From Misgurnus anguillicaudatus (Eukaryota; Chordata; Actinopteri; Cypriniformes; Cobitidae): DNA of 64,000 nucleotides. The DNA lies in NCBI RefSeq assembly GCF_027580225.2, contig NW_027395283.1, forward strand, positions 6,824,501-6,888,500, given 5' to 3'. Positions 20,387 through 30,594 of this stretch are shown here, piece after piece (within the stretch, counting starts at the first letter, position 1; each line of letters starts with the position of its first letter). The position numbers and the translations under genes are program-made. A model generated the notes under the pieces. The model was not told the DNA's origin, searched no databases, and was given only the letters and a program-made list of their open reading frames with translations.

Positions 20387-22771
20387 ATGGAGGGGATCGC
20401 TCTTCGGGAGATGGTGAAGGCACCACTCCCCCCACCGGAGGAGGGCCGGTTGGGGAATCTTTTGTTTCATTTTTCTGTTCCGCCGACTTTTCAGTCGGCA
20501 CCCACAAATCCACAAAAAGAGCGAATTCCACTTCCATCTCTAGGTCTTCAGATGAGCGCCGGAGACACAAGCGGGCTCATAACCCCCCCTCGTTCTCCGA
20601 CTCATCAGAGGAGAACGAGAGCGGCGCACAGGCTCATAACCCCACCGCGCTCTCCAACTTCTCAGGCGGTAGGAGACAGCTACGGGCTCATAACCCATCG
20701 TCTCCCTCCTCCTTCGCCAGAGGGTGCATCGAGTGGTGTGAGGTGTCTTCAGAGCCTCCCTTACTCACCCACCCAGCGACGGATTCAGGTGAGTGTTATC
20801 ACACACAACACTGCTGTCGGTGCGGCCATTACGCACACACCGGCGATCACCTCCGTTGCGCCCGCCGCGGGTACACCGATCGTGCCTTTAGTCCCCCTCG
20901 CACGGTATCTGGGGGCGTGGGAACAGCTTCCCAGCCCGTCGCGTTGGCTTTTACGCACGATTCGTCTCGGCTATGCGATCCAATTTGCCCGGCGTCCCCC
21001 CAAATTCTCTGGCGTTTGTTTCACTATGGTGAGAGCTGCCGATGCGCACGTCCTCCGTGCGGAGATCGCTGTCTTATTGCCGAAAGACGCGATCCAGCCG
21101 GTCCCTCCAGCCGAGATGAGGTCGGGGTTTTACAGCCCTTACTTTATTGTACCCAAGAAAAGCGGCGGTTTGCGACCGATCCTGGACCTGCGTTCGCTGA
21201 ACCGTGCACTTCACAGAATGCCGTTCAAAATGCTGACGCCCAAACGCATATTTCCATGCATTTGTCCAAACGATTGGTTCGCATCTATCGACCTGAAGGA
21301 CGCGTAGTTCCACGTATCGATTCTCCCCCGGCACAGGCCGTTTCTCCGCTTTGCGTTCGAGGGGCGAGCATACCAGTACAAAGTCCTCCCATTCGGGCTC
21401 TCTCTGTCGCCCCGTGTATTCACCAAAGTAGTGGAGGGGGCTTTAAAACCCCTGAGAGAGAGAGGTGTGCGCATTCTCGCGTATCTGGACGATTGGCTAA
21501 TAATAGCTCAAACACGTCAGACGCTGTGCGATCACAGAGATTTAACTTTAAAACACCTCGCTCGTTTGGGTCTTCGGGTCAACTGGGAAAAGAGCAAGCT
21601 TTGCCCCGTGGAGAGAATCTCTTTTCTCGGTATGGAACTGGACTCGATCGATTTGACAGCTCGTCTAACAGAGGCGCGTGTACAGTCGATTCTGACTTGC
21701 CTGAATACATTCAAGAGCAAGAGCGCGGTCCCGCTGAAACAATTTCAGAAGCTTTTGGGGCATATGGCAGCAGCCGCAGCTGTAACTCCGCTCGGACTGC
21801 TTCATATGCGACCGCTTCAGCATTGGCTTCACGATCGAGTCCCGAGGAGAGCGTGGCTGCGCGGCATTCACCGTGTTATCATTACACCTGCGTGTCGTCG
21901 CACTTTCACTCCGTGGTTAGACCGTGCGTTTCTCCGAGCCGGTGTGCCTCTGAGACAGGTCTCCAGGCATGCGATAGTATGCACAGATGCGTCAGACACG
22001 GGGTGGGGGGCCACGTACGATGGGCTTGCGGCTTCGGGGGTCTGGACGACACCCCAGCTGCATTGGCACATAAACTGCCGGGAAATGTGGGCTGTATATC
22101 TTGCGCTCGTCCGTTTCAGCAACGAGTTACGGGGCAAAGATGTATTAGTTCGAACAGACAACACTGCGACCGTGGCGTACATCAATCGTCAAGGCGGTTT
22201 ACGCTCGCGTCACCTGTCGCATCTCGCCCGTCACCTCCTCACTTGGAGTCAGAAGAATTTGAGGTCTCTTCGTGCCATTTACATCCCGGGCACGCTCAAT
22301 GTAGAGGCGGATGCGCTCTCTCGGGCTGCGCGTCCCGGCGAATGGCGACTCCACCCCATTGCGGTTCAGCAAATTTGGAGACGTTTCGGCAAAGCGCAGA
22401 TAGATCTGTTTGCTTCCCCAGAGACGACCCATTGTCGCCTGTTCTATTCACTAGCCGACGACTCGCTCGGCGTGGATGCATTGGCACACAGCTGGCCGCG
22501 AAACATGCGCAAATACGCGTTCCCTCCGGTGAGCCTCATTGCGCAAACCCTATGCAAAATCTGGGAGGACGAGGAGAGCGTGCTGTTGGTGGCACCGTAT
22601 TGGACAACCAGGAGTTGGTTTCCAGAACTCGCTCTCCTCGCGACAGCCCCTCCGTGGAAGATTCCCCTGAGGAAGGACCTTCTTTCTCAACAAGAGGGCA
22701 CATTATGGCACCCGCGCCCCGACCTGTGGAACCTCCATGTGTGGTCTCTGGACGGGGCACGGAGGATATGA
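20387..22771 (+). pseudogene. DIRS ORF2, reverse transcriptase-RNase H with one amber codon
   Basis: The frame is open from before ATG 20387 to TGA 22769-22771 except for TAG at 21305-21307, immediately after DLKDA in RT motif A, where an aromatic residue is expected before FHVSIL. RT features: PYFIVPKKSGGLRPILDLR, the motif-A block, LPFGLSLSPRVF, and LAYLDDWLI (active-site DD). RNase H features: CTDASDTGWGA, INCREMWAVY, VRTDNTATVAYIN and NVEADALSR, the four acidic positions. Its end overlaps the recombinase start as ATGA. In the family it copies the RNA to DNA. The single amber codon is the only defect I see. Confidence 0.88.
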
Positions 22772-23766
22772 GTGATTTACCGCAAGAGGTATCTAACACT
22801 ATTGCTGCTGCGCGAGCGCCGTCTACGAGACAGGCTTACGCGCTTAAATGGAACCTGTTTGTCGACTGGTGTTCTTCCCAAAGTGAAAACCCCCGAGAAT
22901 GCCTGATTAGTGTTGTGCTTTTATATCTCCAGCGTCGTTTGGAGAATAGGCTGTCACCATCCACTATTAAGGTCGATATCGCTGCGATATCAGCTCATCA
23001 TTCACCCGTAAACGGTAGAACAGTGGGTCAGCACGACCTAGTCATTAGATTTCTCAGAGGCGCTCGAAGACTGAATCCTTCGCGTCCTCCCTCTATTCCT
23101 CCTTGGGACCTGTCCTTGGTGCTGAAATCACTCCAGGAAGCCCCATTTGAGCCTCTGCATAGTGTGAGTGTTAAATTTCTTACAATGAAAACATTAACTC
23201 TCCTTGCTTTGGCTTCTGTTAAGAGGATAGGGGATATTCATGCATTTTCGGTCGATGAATCGTGCCTTCAGTTCGGGCCGGCTGCATCCAGCGTAACACT
23301 GAGACCCCGGCCCGGCTTTGTGCCCAAAGTTCCCACAACTCCTTTTAGAGATCAAGTGGTGAATCTCCAAGCGCTGCCTTTGGAGGGGGCAGACCCAGCC
23401 ATGGCTTTGTTATGCCCTGTTCATGCACTACGTGTGTATATAGACAGGACGCAAAGTTTTAGGACCTCAGATCAGCTCTTTGTCTGTTACGGTGGTCAGC
23501 AGAAAGGAAAAGCTGTCACCAAGCAGAGGATGTCCCATTGGATTGTGGATACTATAGCCCTTGCATATCAAAAGCAGAATGTGCCTTGTCCATTTAATTT
23601 ACGTGCCCACTCTACTCGCAGTGTGGCATCATCTTGGGCACTGGCTCGCGGTTCCTCGCTAACAGATATTTGTAGAGCTGCAGGCTGGGCGACACCTAAT
23701 ACGTTCACAAGATTCTATAGTGTTCGTGTCGAACCGGTTTCCACTCGGGTTCTTTCTACTAACTAG
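22768..23766 (+). CDS. DIRS ORF3, tyrosine recombinase
   Basis: 332 residues from the ATG at 22768, which overlaps the RT stop (ATGA), suggesting stop-restart translation. N-terminal core-binding part: ARAPSTRQAYALKWNLFVDWC (residues 16-36, quoted in part). The catalytic domain has R153 (SVKRIGDIHAF), the H-x-x-R box H281-R284 (RAHSTRSVASSWAL), W307 and the nucleophile Y317 (FTRFYSV), the full R-H-R-Y set of tyrosine recombinases. It is thought to insert the circular DNA copy. The same frame is open upstream for a further 675 codons, but that part only shadows the RT gene. Confidence 0.92.
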   Translation: MSDLPQEVSNTIAAARAPSTRQAYALKWNLFVDWCSSQSENPRECLISVVLLYLQRRLENRLSPSTIKVDIAAISAHHSPVNGRTVGQHDLVIRFLRGARRLNPSRPPSIPPWDLSLVLKSLQEAPFEPLHSVSVKFLTMKTLTLLALASVKRIGDIHAFSVDESCLQFGPAASSVTLRPRPGFVPKVPTTPFRDQVVNLQALPLEGADPAMALLCPVHALRVYIDRTQSFRTSDQLFVCYGGQQKGKAVTKQRMSHWIVDTIALAYQKQNVPCPFNLRAHSTRSVASSWALARGSSLTDICRAAGWATPNTFTRFYSVRVEPVSTRVLSTN

Positions 23767-24354
23767 TTAAGAATGCCGAGGGTCGGCTCGTGTGTCGGCT
23801 TGGAGCCTCTATTTTGGTGCTGTACAGTTGCACCAATATGGAAGGCCGTCGGGGCAAAAACGTCACAAAAACTGTTTTTGCCTCTCCTCCACCGCCCTGA
23901 TAGCTGGTGTTGCGGAGCATCCGCTGTCAACCTATCACTGATGTATTCTCTGTAAACCTGTGTAGGCTAGGCGTCCACATTTGTCCCCTACGTGGGGTTC
24001 ATTTGTGTGTATAGTCCGTGGGGTTCTAATCCTCCACGTTTTTCCTTAGCAGAGCCTGCTCTGCATCTCTCAACATACCATGTATTGTTCAGAGACTGTT
24101 TTTGAGCAACCTGTCGGTTGTTTCATATATTTTATGTCATCCATTTAACCTCCTTAGGGGATGGCTTCCGCAGTGTTCTAGCTCCGCTCAGTTTAGACGC
24201 TTCCCCAGTTCGCTGCTTCACTATCGTGGGTTAAGGAACAGGTAGTGACCGGCCTTCTGCATTTTGCCTTAGGTTCCGCCCCTTATGTGGAGGGCGGAGG
24301 GCTTTTGCAGGCACTGGAAGGGTTCAGCTGCAGTGGCGTTTTGGTAGGGATTCC
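23767..24354 (+). other. DIRS copy 1 3' non-coding region
   Basis: No open frame with a domain. It lies between the recombinase stop and the internal complementary region, and parallels 61740-62231 in copy 2. Confidence 0.7.
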
Positions 24355-24749
24355 TAATTCGTCGGTCACGACGTGACGTCGTAGTGACCGACTGAAAGGG
24401 AACGTCTCGGTTACGTATGTAACCCTTGTTCCCTGAAGGAAGGGAACGGAGACGTCACGTCCCGTCGCCACAGTTTGCTGTTCCATTGCTGTTTCAGGCC
24501 GGGCACTGTTGCTCGGCTTCTCAGCAATAATATAGCTGATTTGGTATTATGCACCTGCGTCTTATATACGCACCTGGCGGGGCGGCGCCGGCATTATGCA
24601 AATACCTGCATGCGAAGTTCATCGGCGTTTTTGATAGTTCTCGAAGTAGATAGGTCACCCGCGAAGCGGTTCCCAATTCGTCGGTCACGACGTGACGTCT
24701 CCGTTCCCTTCCTTCAGGGAACGAGGGTTACATACGTAACCGAGACGTT
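24355..24749 (+). repeat. DIRS copy 1 internal complementary region and right terminal repeat
   Basis: 24355-24470 is complementary to both tips of the element joined head to tail (the junction reads 'gaaagggaacgtctcgg'). 24525-24697 is the inverted terminal repeat with its own TATATA box facing left, and 24683-24749 is the right tip. This arrangement is diagnostic of DIRS elements. Confidence 0.88.
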
Positions 24750-24924
24750 TTCCATACTTACATTTTAATCAGGGAACGAAAACACTACCGTATTATAGAT
24801 ATTTATTTAAAAGCAACTAAATGATTTCAGACTTTTTCCATTCAAGATGACACATCGAGCTCTTCAAACAATCCAACCCCAATCATTTTGAGGCTTTATT
24901 AATTCTACATCTCGTCTATTTTGC

Positions 24925-25330
24925 ATAGGAAAGGGATGGCACTGAAAAAAGTAAAGAATGACACTGGCTTTCTCAAACAAGCTAAGGTGTTCAGCCAGTC
25001 ACAGGGAAATGTGGGAAAAGGCATCATCATTGCAGGTGAAAAAGCTCTAGTATCACTGTATGGGGGCAAAAGGATGAATCACTGGACATGCTAAGATACA
25101 GGCGATTCTTTATTAAAGTAACTCAGAACTCATCTCCAGTGGAACCTCAATCTCTCCCTCCAACGTCAGCAGCTGCAAAGTTCCATAGTCTTCGGGTCTT
25201 TTACCAAATGATGAAGTGGAAAGGGGGAAGTGAACCTATGGACCCAAAACCTTGGGGGTGCCATGTTTTGGATGGGAGATTAATGACAATAATGACTGAT
25301 CAGCCAAGCAGCGTAACGAGCCAACACCAG
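24925..25330 (+). pseudogene. Decayed exon of an unidentified, possibly mobile, gene
   Basis: After an acceptor-like 'ttttgcatag' the sequence encodes, in one frame, FLKQAKVFSQSQGN and GEKALVSLYGGKRMNH. After a one-base shift near 25085 it encodes LDMLRYRRFFIKV, LPPTSAAAKFHSLRVFYQ and PKPWGCHVLDGRL. I recall the pattern LPPT..AAKFHSLRVY..Q..W.G from uncharacterised multicopy proteins in fish and invertebrates but cannot name the family. The frameshift makes it non-functional. It lies between the DIRS right end and the right inverted arm, so it may be the original cargo of the inverted-repeat unit. Confidence 0.5.
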
Positions 25331-25545
25331 GTTACTTTTTGCCAGGCTGGGAGGACCAACTTAAACCAGCTACTGCCACCTTAAATCAGCAAAAAACAGC
25401 TACCAGCTTATGCTGGTCTTAGCTAAATTTTTCAGTAGGGATTGTTAATCACTGCTATGACTAAACACATACGCATAGGTCTAAAAGGTACCAAATTGTG
25501 AAAAGCGCTATATAAATAAAATTGAATTGAAAATTTTTTTTAGGT
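25331..25545. repeat. MITE-like fragment and LINE/SINE-style 3' tail
   Basis: 'accagcttatgctggtctt' (25403-25421) is a small palindrome typical of a fish MITE. 25501-25531 ('aaaagcgctatataaataaa') looks like the 3' tail shared by several fish LINE/SINE families. No coding content. Confidence 0.45.
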
Positions 25546-26068
25546 TAGGTTAGAGGCCTGTCTAAAAGCAGCAGGATGATTGGATGAACATTGGGCCGAT
25601 ATATTTATCATACATATGAATGGTGTTTCTGTCTATGCAAATTAGGACATATTAAATAAGTGTAAAGCTCATGTGAATATTCAAATTCATTTCAAAAGAA
25701 ACTTGTAATACCAAAAAGTTACTTTTGGGTGTATTTTGGGCATATTCGATTAGTGTATAACTCATTTGCATATTACATTTAATTTTCAAAGCAACTTGTA
25801 ATACAAAAAAAAATACTTTTCATTGGTACTTTCATTGTGTAAAGTTTCATTTTGATAGGAGTAAAGGAAAAAAATAGCCCCATTGGGGTGTATTGTAGTC
25901 TGGCCTTATTGGCACACATTTTGGGTTGATGAAAAATTAACACATTTCCTCAACTAGGATTTCTTAGGACTTTTAGTATGTTGTTTTGGACACCTCATAG
26001 AAATGATCTAGGCTGAAAAAAATTCTTTTACAATTAGTCTGTCGTAAAACGCTATTTTGCCTGGACTA
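25546..26068 (-). repeat. Right arm of the ~525-bp inverted repeat pair
   Basis: Reverse-complement partner of 15030-15560, ending GCCTGGACTA and followed by ATATA. By eye the match is high, with a few small gaps. The outer 30 bases differ more between arms than the rest. Confidence 0.9.
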
Positions 26069-26329
26069 ATATATTGATTGGATTGTCTGCATTTGAATGA
26101 ATGATGGCCACTCCCATCTATTATCCAGCTGCTCGTGATTACTATTTAAGTAGAGCACTCTGTATCAATGCATGTGTATCCTGATGAAGGCGTAAGCCGA
26201 AACGCGTAGATCTACCTTTTAATTTTGTATGTAGCCCAGTGTATTAAAGGCTTTTTAATATTTTTCTCACTCGAGTGCCTTGGATTTTTGTATATTTAAT
26301 AATCTGATATATTAATTTTTCATTTACAG
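26069..26329 (+). repeat. Penelope LTR-like segment with a hammerhead-like core
   Basis: At 26181-26206 the sequence reads ctgatga, ggcgtaagcc, then gaaac, which resembles the CUGAUGA - stem II - GAAA core of the hammerhead motifs known in Penelope-like elements. A 10-base palindrome (gtagatctac) follows, and AATTTTG/TATTAAAGG lies downstream. I infer a terminal piece of a Penelope-like element, perhaps the displaced end of the one at 12152-14880. The last bases to 26329 are the acceptor tract of the NACHT exon (ttaatttttcatttacag). Confidence 0.5.
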
Positions 26330-28102
26330 TCATGAGTCTAATCTTGAAGTCCTGAACACATTTAGATCAAATCTGAGGAAGAAGTTTGAGTGTTTGTATG
26401 AGGTAACATCAAATAAGAGAAACCCAACACTACTGAATGAGATCTACACAGAGCTCTACATCACAGAGAGTGAAAGTGGAGAGATCAGTAATGAACATGA
26501 GGTGAGACAGATTGAGACACAATCCAGAAGAACAACAACAGAGGAGACACCAATCAAATGTAATGACATCTTTAAACCTTTACCTGAACAAGACAAACAC
26601 ATCAGAAGTGTGCTGACAAAGGGAGTCGCTGGCATTGGAAAAACAGTCTCTGTACAGAAGTTCATTCTGGACTGGGCTGAAGAGAAAGAGAATCAGGACG
26701 TCCACCTCATATTTCCACTTCCTTTCAGAGAGATCAATTTGATGAAGAACAAAACACTCAGTCTTTTAGATCTTCTTCATCTTTTCTTCCCACAAACAAA
26801 AGAAATGGAAATCTTCAGTGATGACTATAAAGTGTTGTTCATCTTTGATGGTTTGGATGAGTGTCGTCTGTCTCTGGATTTTCACAGCAGTGTGAGGTTG
26901 TGTGATGTAAGTGAATCAACCTCAGTGGACATGATGCTGACAAACCTCATCAAGGGGAATCTGTGTCCCTCTGCTCTCATCTGGATCACCTCCAGACCAG
27001 CAGCAGCTGATCTCATCCCCTCTGAGTGTGTTGATCGAGTCACAGAGGTACGAGGATTCACTGATCCACAGAAGGAGGAATACTTCAGGAAGAGAATCAG
27101 TGATGAGTGGCTGGCCAGGAGAATCATCTCACACCTGAAGTCATCCAAGAGTCTCTACATCATGTGTCACATCCCAGTCTTCTGCTGGATTTCAGTCACT
27201 GTTCTAGAGAGAATGTTGAGTGAAGCAGAGAGAAGAGAGATCCCCAAGACTCTAACTCAAATGTACACACACTTCCTGATCATTCAGACAAACATCAAAC
27301 ATCAGAAGGACTATGAGAAGAAAGATGAAGACATGATCTTCAAACTGGGGAAACTGGCTTTTGAGCAGCTTGTGAAAGGCAATCTGATCTTCTATGATGA
27401 AGACCTGAGAGAGTGTGACATTGATGTAGCAGAAGCATCAGTGTACTCAGGATTGTGTACTCAGATCTTCAGAGAGGAGTTTGGTTTGTATCAGGGGAAA
27501 GTTTACTGCTTTGTTCATCTCAGCATCCAGGAACATCTAGCAGCTCTTTATGCTCACATATCCTTCACAATCAACAAAATAAATTTGTTTAAATCAGTTT
27601 GGTTTTCTATAAATTCAGAACAGGACTCATTATCTGAGTTCAATCAGCGAGCTGTAAATGAATCTTTAAAGAGTAAGAATGGACATCTGGATCTTTTCCT
27701 GCGTTTTCTTCTGGGTCTTTCACTGGAGTCCAATCAGATTCTCTTACAGGATCTACTGACACAGATGAGAAGATGCTCCTACAAGAAAGAGAAAACTGTT
27801 GAGTACATTAAACAGAAGATAAATGAGAATCTGTCTACAGAGAAATCCATCAATCTGATTCACTGTCTGAATGAACTGGGTGATGATTCACTGATGCAGG
27901 AGATTCAACATTATGTGAGATCTGAATCAGTAGGAAAGACCAAACTCTCCTCTTCACAGTGGGCAGCTTTAGTTTGTGTGTTGTTGTCGTCTGAGAAGCA
28001 TTTGGATGAACTTGATCTAAAATCATTTATTGGAGATAAAAATAAAGCAGATGAAGTTCTTGTGAAACTGCAGCTTGTGATTAAAGAAACCAAAAAACTT
28101 GA
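26330..28102 (+). CDS. Fish NLR-C (NLRC3-like) FISNA-NACHT exon
   Basis: One 1773-bp exon between acceptor tttcatttacag and donor GTAAGT (28103-28108), open throughout. It starts with the FISNA region ([37 protein letters not shown]), then the NACHT ATPase: Walker A GVAGIGKT, Walker [14 protein letters not shown], the sensor region WITSRPAAA, and [14 protein letters not shown]. The helical NACHT-associated part follows ([29 protein letters not shown]). Such proteins are cytosolic innate sensors or regulators; NTP binding drives oligomerisation. The exon begins with one base of a split codon and ends with two, matching the 174-bp LRR exons downstream. No stop or frameshift is seen. The N-terminal domain and C-terminal end of the protein are not identified in the window. 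Confidence 0.93.
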
Positions 28103-28769
28103 GTAAGTAAAACTAACAACAATCACATGACTGTGTACATATTAAAGCAACACTATGTAGTTTTCCATGTAAGATTGGCTTACGGCTCCCACATGAGGTT
28201 GAAAAGCGCAACAGTACCTGGTATCAGACACTCTTCTGCAGGTAGGGGAGGGGCGGGGCTGTGTTCTCTGACTTGATCACGTGACTTACGATTGTGGCTG
28301 TAGCAGCTACACTAGAGAGCACTATTCATTTGAATGCAAAATACAATTTCACCACTAGATGGGGGTAAATCCTACTTTAATGCAATTAATCTAATTATTT
28401 TATGATTTTATTTTGAATTCTTACTTTGGGAGAATCTTTTCTAACAAAAGTCATTTTCTTAATGTTGTAAATAAATCAGCAGTTGATCTCAAAAAAAGTT
28501 CCCAACATTCCCAAAAACATTCTGCCAACATAAAAAGTGTCCAGTTTTCTTTATTTTCTAAGAATGTTTCTGTGTTGTCTGAACATTAGATAAATGTTAG
28601 ATTCTATCATTTTCAAACGTTATGACAATATCATGTTTTAATGTTCACACAATGTTTAAAACAACAACTGTTTTCTTTATTTACTTTTTTGCTTGTTATG
28701 TAAATGATAGAGAAACATTAATTAGTTTGTTTTAAAATCAAAATAATATTAATATTATAAAACATTATT
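28103..28769. repeat. NLR intron with a TTAA-type repeat fragment
   Basis: 28144-28385 starts TTAAAGCAACACTATGTAGTTTTC and reads like a common fish MITE. I do not see its other end clearly. The rest is AT-rich intron. Confidence 0.5.
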
Positions 28770-29705
28770 TCTGAATGTTCTGTAAAAATATTCCTGTAGA
28801 AAACATGATTCATTTATTAGGTTTAGATGTTGATGATTTGTTTCATTTAAAGTCACAATTGTGGTGATCAGTGTTTGTTTTAGTTGGACTCTTGACCCTT
28901 AACTTTTTGCTTGCTAGTTTTTCTTTGGTTGCATTACTTTGTGTGTATAAAGCGCATTTGTTACAGTAATGTAAAGTTAATGCAATTCTGTAGCAGTTGG
29001 TAGATAATGGTAAAGATTGTCATCTAATTAATTGATTCACTCATAAAACTTTATTTTCTTTCAGTAATGTAAATGAGATTCAGCACTCACAACAGTTTGT
29101 CATTAAGGATTTTTAGCAGCTATGGACAAAATTTAACAGCTGTACATTTGGGACGTACAAACATCAAGAATCAAACTATGAATCTTATCAACGGTGACAA
29201 TTAAATAAAAAACTTCATGCTGCAATGCATGCTGGGTATCAGCAAATTACAAATCTAATTTAGGACTCCCAGCATGCACCGCAGCATGGATAATGAACTG
29301 TTTACTGTTTTCTTTGTCACCATGGTTGAGATTCATACTTCTTGATGTTCTTGATGTTTGTACGTCCCAAATATACAGAGTGCTTGATCTCATTTACATT
29401 AACGACAGAAAACAAACTTTTGATGAGTTAATCAATTAATTAGATGATGATCTTTAATATTATGTACCAACCTCCACAGAACTGCACCATTAACTTTACA
29501 TTACCATAACAAATGTGTTTTATACACACAAAGTTAACACAACCAGGGAATAACTAGCAAGCAAAAAGTCAAGGGGCAAGAGTCCAACTAAAACAAACAA
29601 TGATCACTACCATGGTGACTTTAAATGAAACAAATCATCAACATCTAAACCTAATAAATGAATCGTGTTTTCTACAGCAATATTTTAACAGAACATTTTG
29701 AACTA
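28770..29705. repeat. Large foldback, arms of about 440 bp
   Basis: The left arm (28770 to about 29215) and right arm (about 29250-29705) are inverted copies. Matching pairs include 'gtagaaaacatgattcattt'/'aatgaatcgtgttttctac', 'ttgcttgctagtt'/'aactagcaagcaa', 'catctaattaattgatt'/'aatcaattaattagatg' and 'catgcatgctggg' type words near the centre (29215-29290). By eye the arms are roughly 80-85% identical with indels. It is non-coding and lies in the first NLR intron after the NACHT exon. Confidence 0.85.
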
Positions 29706-30420
29706 GCTGTAGCTAGTTTACCTGATTTGCATGGCAAAGTCTAACATTATTCAACACATACAACTTTTACTTCCTCTATTTCAACACATTTTGTTGTCAA
29801 AAGCATACAGTACAAATGTTCAAACCTGTAAGGAAAAGACATGTTAGTTATAATTAATTATGATTCATTTCAATTTCCTTCACAACGTGCAACAAAACTC
29901 CTGTTAAAATGTCAGAAAATGTAGTTTGGTGTTTCTTTGATGAAATCTTTGCTGATATTATTGTGTATGAAGAGTTTTCTCCTCGTTGTGTTGTTTTTAT
30001 AAAGATGATTAAAAACATTGATCCATCATTGACACTGACACACACATTAATAATGTTTTTATAGATTGAGTGAAATTGATTTTTAAACACTGTAACATCT
30101 TTAAATGTAAGAACAGAGTTATGTTATCTCCAGCTGATATTCCTCCTGTAATAGAGGAAGATTTTTACATCAAATACCTGATGAGAATTACAAGTGTGAG
30201 TCATGAACTCAATACAGATTTATGAAGAAATGTTCATGTGATTTAGGACATCTAACACTAATAGTCAGCTGTGTGATGGATTTATTTGACATTTAAACAC
30301 ACAGTGTCTCAGTTACTGAGGGATTGAAAGAGGAACATTACATGAAGAGATGGAGGTTACAGATTTGTGAAAAAACTTTGTAGTTTTGTATCATTCACAT
30401 AAAGTCTCTGTTCTCTACAG
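29706..30420 (+). repeat. Intron part of the duplicated LRR block, copy 1
   Basis: From 29769 the sequence matches 58028-58681 nearly base for base ('acttcctctatttcaacac' onward), ending in the same acceptor, gtctctgttctctacag. No gene is in it; a minus-strand open frame (29854-30090) is not supported. Confidence 0.85.
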
Positions 30421-30594
30421 GTTGTGTGATTGTGATATCACATATAAAGGTTGTGTTGCTCTGACTTCAGCTCTGAGATCAAACCCATCATACCTGAGGG
30501 AACTGAATCTGTCTCAGAATAAACTCACAGATTCAGGAGTGAAGCTGATCTCTGATGTACTGAAGAATCCTAACTGTAAACTGAAGATACTGAG
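30421..30594 (+). CDS. NLR LRR exon 1 (two leucine-rich repeats)
   Basis: Exactly 174 bp between acceptor ttctctacag and donor GTAAGA. It encodes LCDCDITYKGCVALTSALRS and then YLRELNLSQNKLTDSGVKLI, two RI-like LRRs (LxxLxLsxN style) as in NLRC3-type proteins. It begins with one base and ends with two, so exons of this type can be added or skipped without changing frame. LRRs sense ligand or hold the protein inactive. It is open and has consensus splice sites. Confidence 0.9.

Larger units (their letters stand above)
18394..24749 (+). mobile_element. DIRS-type tyrosine-recombinase retrotransposon, near complete (copy 1)
   Basis: About 6.4 kb with three overlapping genes (gag-like, RT-RNase H, tyrosine recombinase) between inverted terminal repeats. 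The left terminal repeat (18412-18590) matches the right one inverted (24525-24697). Inside the right end, 24355-24402 is the inverse of the left tip ('tcagtcggtcactacgacg') and 24403-24470 is the inverse of the right tip ('cgtctcggttac'). This is the internal complementary region expected for DIRS replication through a circle. No target duplication is seen, as expected for recombinase-mediated insertion. One amber codon interrupts RT. Confidence 0.95.

Noticed and set aside
20743..22767. First 675 codons of the long DIRS recombinase frame
   Set aside because: Same DNA encodes RT-RNase H in another frame with clear motifs; composition here is Ser/Cys/Arg-rich and shows no domain.
15030..26068. 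Polinton/Maverick as an explanation for the long inverted arms
   Set aside because: No DNA polymerase B, retroviral-like integrase, ATPase or protease was found between the arms, and the possible duplication is 5 rather than 6 bp.
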